Both the position numbers and the translations under genes were made by a program. This document shows positions 4,871 through 6,895 of a DNA stretch of 6,895 bases, piece after piece. Positions within the stretch are counted from its first letter, which is position 1; each line of letters starts with the position of its first letter. This DNA is from SG8-39 sp041558415 (GTDB lineage: Bacteria > Pseudomonadota > Gammaproteobacteria > Burkholderiales > SG8-39). The stretch spans positions 1 through 6,895 of the forward strand of contig JBFFEY010000103.1 of the NCBI GenBank assembly GCA_041558415.1. Direction: 5' to 3'. The notes under the pieces were generated by a model, which made no database searches, was not told where the DNA came from, and saw only the letters and a list, made by a program, of their open reading frames with translations.

Positions 4871-6217
4871 ATGCTCATGCACCCCAATTCGTCGTCCGGC
4901 GCAGGCAGCGAACATCTCCGCTCCCTGGTCGAGAAATTTCACAGCCGTACCGCGCGTGTCGGCGTGCTCGGTCTCGGCTATGTCGGCCTGCCGCTGGCAC
5001 TGCGCTTTGCCGAGGCAGGCTTCGCCACGCTCGGATTCGACATCGACCCCGACAAGGTCGCCACGCTACAGCGCGGCGAGACCTACATCAAGACGATCGG
5101 GCGCGAGCGCATCGCTGCCGCGCGCAGCAAAGGCCTTGACGCGACCACCGATCCTGCGCGTGCCGGCGACATGGATGCGCTCGTCATCTGCGTGCCGACG
5201 CCGCTCACCGCTTCGCGCGAGCCCGACCTGAGCTACGTCATCGCCACCATCGAAGCGCTCGCGCCGCATCTGCGCAACGGGCAGCTCGTCTCACTCGAGA
5301 GCACCACCTACCCCGGCACCACCGACGAGGAGCTCGCGCCGCGCATCGCGGCGTGCGGCTTCACCCTCGGCGAGGACTTCTTTCTCGTCTACTCGCCCGA
5401 GCGCGAGGATCCGGGCAACACGCGCTACAACACCCGCACCATCCCCAAGCTGGTGAGCGGCGCGACCGCCGCCTGCCTCGAAGCGGGCATCGCCCTGTAC
5501 GCGCAGGCGGTCGACCGCGTGGTGCCGGTCGGCTCGATGCGTGCCGCCGAGATGGCCAAGCTGCTGGAGAACATTCACCGCGCAGTGAACATCGGACTGG
5601 TCAACGAGATGAAGATCGTCGCCGACCGCATGGGCATCGACATTCACGAGGTGGTACGGGCTGCGGCGACCAAACCGTTCGGTTTCACGCCCTACTATCC
5701 CGGGCCGGGGCTGGGCGGGCACTGCATTCCGATCGACCCGTTCTACCTCGCCTGGAAGGCGCGCCGGTACGGCGTCGAGGCGCGCTTCGTCGAGCTCGCC
5801 GGGGAGGTCAACCGCGCGATGCCCGAGTGGGTGGTCGGCAAGATCGAGCACGCGCTCGCCGAGCGCGATCGACCCGTCCGAGGCAGCCGCATTCTCATCC
5901 TGGGCCTAGCCTATAAGAAAAACATCGACGACGTGCGCGAGACGCCCGCGGCCGAGATCATGGAAATCCTGCGCGCGCGCGGCGCCCGGGTCGACTACTC
6001 GGACCCGTACGTGCCGCGTTTTCCGCGCATGCGCGCGCACCGCTTTGACCTCGAAAGCGTGCCGCTCGAGGGCAAGACGCTTGAAGGCTATGACTGCGTA
6101 GTGCTGGTGACTGACCACGATGCCTTCGATTACGCGCTCATTCAGCGGCACGCCCGCGTTCTGGTCGACACGCGCGGTCGCTACGCAGACCCGGCCGCGA
6201 ATATCGTCCGCGCCTGA
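4871..6217 (+). CDS. wbpA: WbpA-type UDP-N-acetylhexosamine 6-dehydrogenase (nucleotide sugar dehydrogenase)
   Basis: The enzyme oxidises C6 of a UDP-HexNAc (UDP-GlcNAc in the founding WbpA) to the uronic acid with two NAD+, in the cytosol. The 448 residues contain all three domains. The N-terminal Rossmann domain has GLGYVGLPLA (34-43), the GFDID end of strand 2, and VPTPLT (108-113). The middle domain has SLESTTYPGTT (141-151) and YSPEREDPGN (174-183), both of which point to the WbpA subgroup rather than WecC, TviB or UDP-glucose dehydrogenase. It is followed by AEMAKLLENIHRAVN with K230 and N234, and GPGLGGHCIPIDPFYLAWK with catalytic C285. The C-terminal domain has ILGLAYKKNIDDVRETP (343-359). 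Key residues are all present. The start is ATG 4871 or ATG 4877; neither has a Shine-Dalgarno sequence, but about 28 residues before the first beta strand is acceptable. The product would feed HexNAcA, or acetamidino/diacetamido uronic acids, into the polymer. The exact epimer is unknown. Confidence 0.94.
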   Translation: MLMHPNSSSGAGSEHLRSLVEKFHSRTARVGVLGLGYVGLPLALRFAEAGFATLGFDIDPDKVATLQRGETYIKTIGRERIAAARSKGLDATTDPARAGDMDALVICVPTPLTASREPDLSYVIATIEALAPHLRNGQLVSLESTTYPGTTDEELAPRIAACGFTLGEDFFLVYSPEREDPGNTRYNTRTIPKLVSGATAACLEAGIALYAQAVDRVVPVGSMRAAEMAKLLENIHRAVNIGLVNEMKIVADRMGIDIHEVVRAAATKPFGFTPYYPGPGLGGHCIPIDPFYLAWKARRYGVEARFVELAGEVNRAMPEWVVGKIEHALAERDRPVRGSRILILGLAYKKNIDDVRETPAAEIMEILRARGARVDYSDPYVPRFPRMRAHRFDLESVPLEGKTLEGYDCVVLVTDHDAFDYALIQRHARVLVDTRGRYADPAANIVRA

Positions 6218-6254
6218 ACCGAGCTCCGCGCCCGGATCGCGCATGCGACAATTC

Positions 6255-6268
6255 CGTCCCGTGGGACG
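6255..6268 (+). other. small inverted repeat between the dehydrogenase and homogentisate dioxygenase genes
   Basis: CGTCCC-GT-GGGACG can form a 6-bp stem with a 2-nt loop in the 70-nt gap. It has no following T-tract, so it is not a convincing intrinsic terminator. It could be a minor operator or chance. Confidence 0.25.
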
Positions 6269-6275
6269 TTAGCGC

Positions 6276-6282
6276 GAGGAGG
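6276..6282 (+). promoter_or_regulatory. strong Shine-Dalgarno site (GAGGAGG) of hmgA
   Basis: GAGGAGG lies 5 nt before the ATG at 6288-6290 and fixes the start of the dioxygenase. It is the best ribosome-binding site in the window and contrasts with the weak sites of the polysaccharide genes. Confidence 0.75.
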
Positions 6283-6287
6283 ATCCC

Positions 6288-6895
6288 ATGGGCACGGTCG
6301 AGGAAGGCAACCTGAGCGCCACGCGGCTGGCGCTTTCCTACCAGAGCGGGTTCTGGAATCTGCATTCGAGCGAGGCGATTCCGGGCGCGCTGCCCATCGC
6401 GCAGAACTCGCCGCAGAAGACGCCGCTCGGACTCTACCCCGAGGTGCTCTCGGGCACGGCGTTCACCGCGCCGCGCGCGGAGAATCTTTCGACCTGGATG
6501 TATCGCCTGCGGCCCTCGGCAATGCATCCGCCCTACCGCCGCGCCGACAACGGCCTGCTGCGCTCGGGGCCGTTCGACGAGGTCGAGACACCGTTCAACC
6601 GCCTGCGCTGGGATGCGCTGCCGCTACCGGATGCGCCGACCGATTTTCTCGGTGGCCTGATCACGCTCGCCGGCTCGGGCGATGCCGCCGCGCAGGCCGG
6701 CATCGCGGTGCACATCTACCGCGCCAACCGCTCGATGACCGAGCGCTATTTCTGCAACGCCGACGGCGAGATGATGTTCGTGCCGCAGCAGGGCGAGATC
6801 CTGCTGTTCACCGAGCTCGGCCGCCTGACGGTCGCGCCGGGCGAGATCGCCGTCATCCCGCGCGGCATGCGCTTCAAGCTCGAGATCGTGCGCGA
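6288..6895 (+). CDS. hmgA: homogentisate 1,2-dioxygenase, N-terminal part (cut by right window edge)
   Basis: HmgA is an Fe(II) ring-cleavage dioxygenase that opens homogentisate to maleylacetoacetate in tyrosine/phenylalanine degradation. About 202 of the usual ~430 codons are visible and the frame is open to the edge. Family signatures are SYQSGF (17-22), IPGALPIAQNSPQ (31-43), the near-invariant LSGTAFTAPRAEN (53-65), WMYRLRPS (69-76), then a cupin-like stretch from about 140 with RANRSMTERYFCNADGEMMF, VPQQGEILLFTELG and IPRGMRFK. The Fe ligands of this family lie in the C-terminal half, outside the window, so catalytic integrity cannot be judged. ATG 6288 is fixed by GAGGAGG upstream. It follows the dehydrogenase gene by 70 nt on the same strand but has no metabolic link to glycan synthesis. 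The next genes may be fumarylacetoacetase and maleylacetoacetate isomerase, as in many proteobacteria (inference). Confidence 0.95.
   Translation, partial: MGTVEEGNLSATRLALSYQSGFWNLHSSEAIPGALPIAQNSPQKTPLGLYPEVLSGTAFTAPRAENLSTWMYRLRPSAMHPPYRRADNGLLRSGPFDEVETPFNRLRWDALPLPDAPTDFLGGLITLAGSGDAAAQAGIAVHIYRANRSMTERYFCNADGEMMFVPQQGEILLFTELGRLTVAPGEIAVIPRGMRFKLEIVR

Noticed and set aside
4092..5231. Plus-strand open frame of 379 codons across the manC/dehydrogenase gap
   Set aside because: It overlaps two well-supported genes in other frames and has no family motifs; it is an artefact of high GC.
6247..6252. GACAAT as a -10 box for hmgA
   Set aside because: It has a TG extension-like context but no matching -35 and only a partial consensus match, so it is not listed as a promoter.
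6255..6268. Rho-independent terminator after the dehydrogenase gene
   Set aside because: The stem is only 6 bp with a 2-nt loop and lacks a following T-tract.

Overview
This is a high-GC proteobacterial window. The protein signatures and GC-saturated codon use fit Betaproteobacteria (Burkholderiales or Rhodocyclales type), but the genus cannot be fixed from sequence alone. It is mostly one edge of a cell-surface polysaccharide locus (exopolysaccharide, capsule or O-antigen type), followed by the start of an aromatic-catabolism gene.

Layout. Five genes lie on the minus strand, read from right to left. They are a ManC-type GDP-mannose enzyme (3366-4787); a short exported protein of unknown function (2726-3271); a membrane-anchored, TPR-like protein resembling the VpsP group (1991-2704); a WecA/MraY-family lipid-carrier sugar-phosphate transferase (742-1872); and an FkbM-family methyltransferase cut by the left edge (1 to about 632). 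Divergent from manC, on the plus strand, are a WbpA-type UDP-N-acetylhexosamine 6-dehydrogenase (4871-6217) and then the first ~202 codons of homogentisate 1,2-dioxygenase (6288 to the right edge).

How the genes work together. ManC and WbpA supply activated sugars (GDP-mannose and a UDP-HexNAc uronic acid). The WecA-like enzyme would load the first sugar phosphate onto undecaprenyl phosphate. FkbM probably methylates the glycan or a precursor. The VpsP-like and exported proteins are probably accessory envelope factors. HmgA belongs to tyrosine/phenylalanine degradation and probably marks the edge of the polysaccharide locus.

The most unusual structure is a 91-bp element at 3275-3365 that fills almost the whole gap between manC and the exported-protein gene. 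It has perfect 26-bp inverted arms and a 39-bp centre. Each arm carries a 13-bp palindrome (GGGGTCAGACCCC) and a perfect DnaA-box sequence (TTATCCACA). It looks like a REP/MITE-type mobile palindrome. Other points are an apparent His-to-Arg change at a metal-ligand position in ManC, TTG starts in two genes, and a lower GC content in the FkbM segment. I found no RNA genes, CRISPR arrays or intact transposases.
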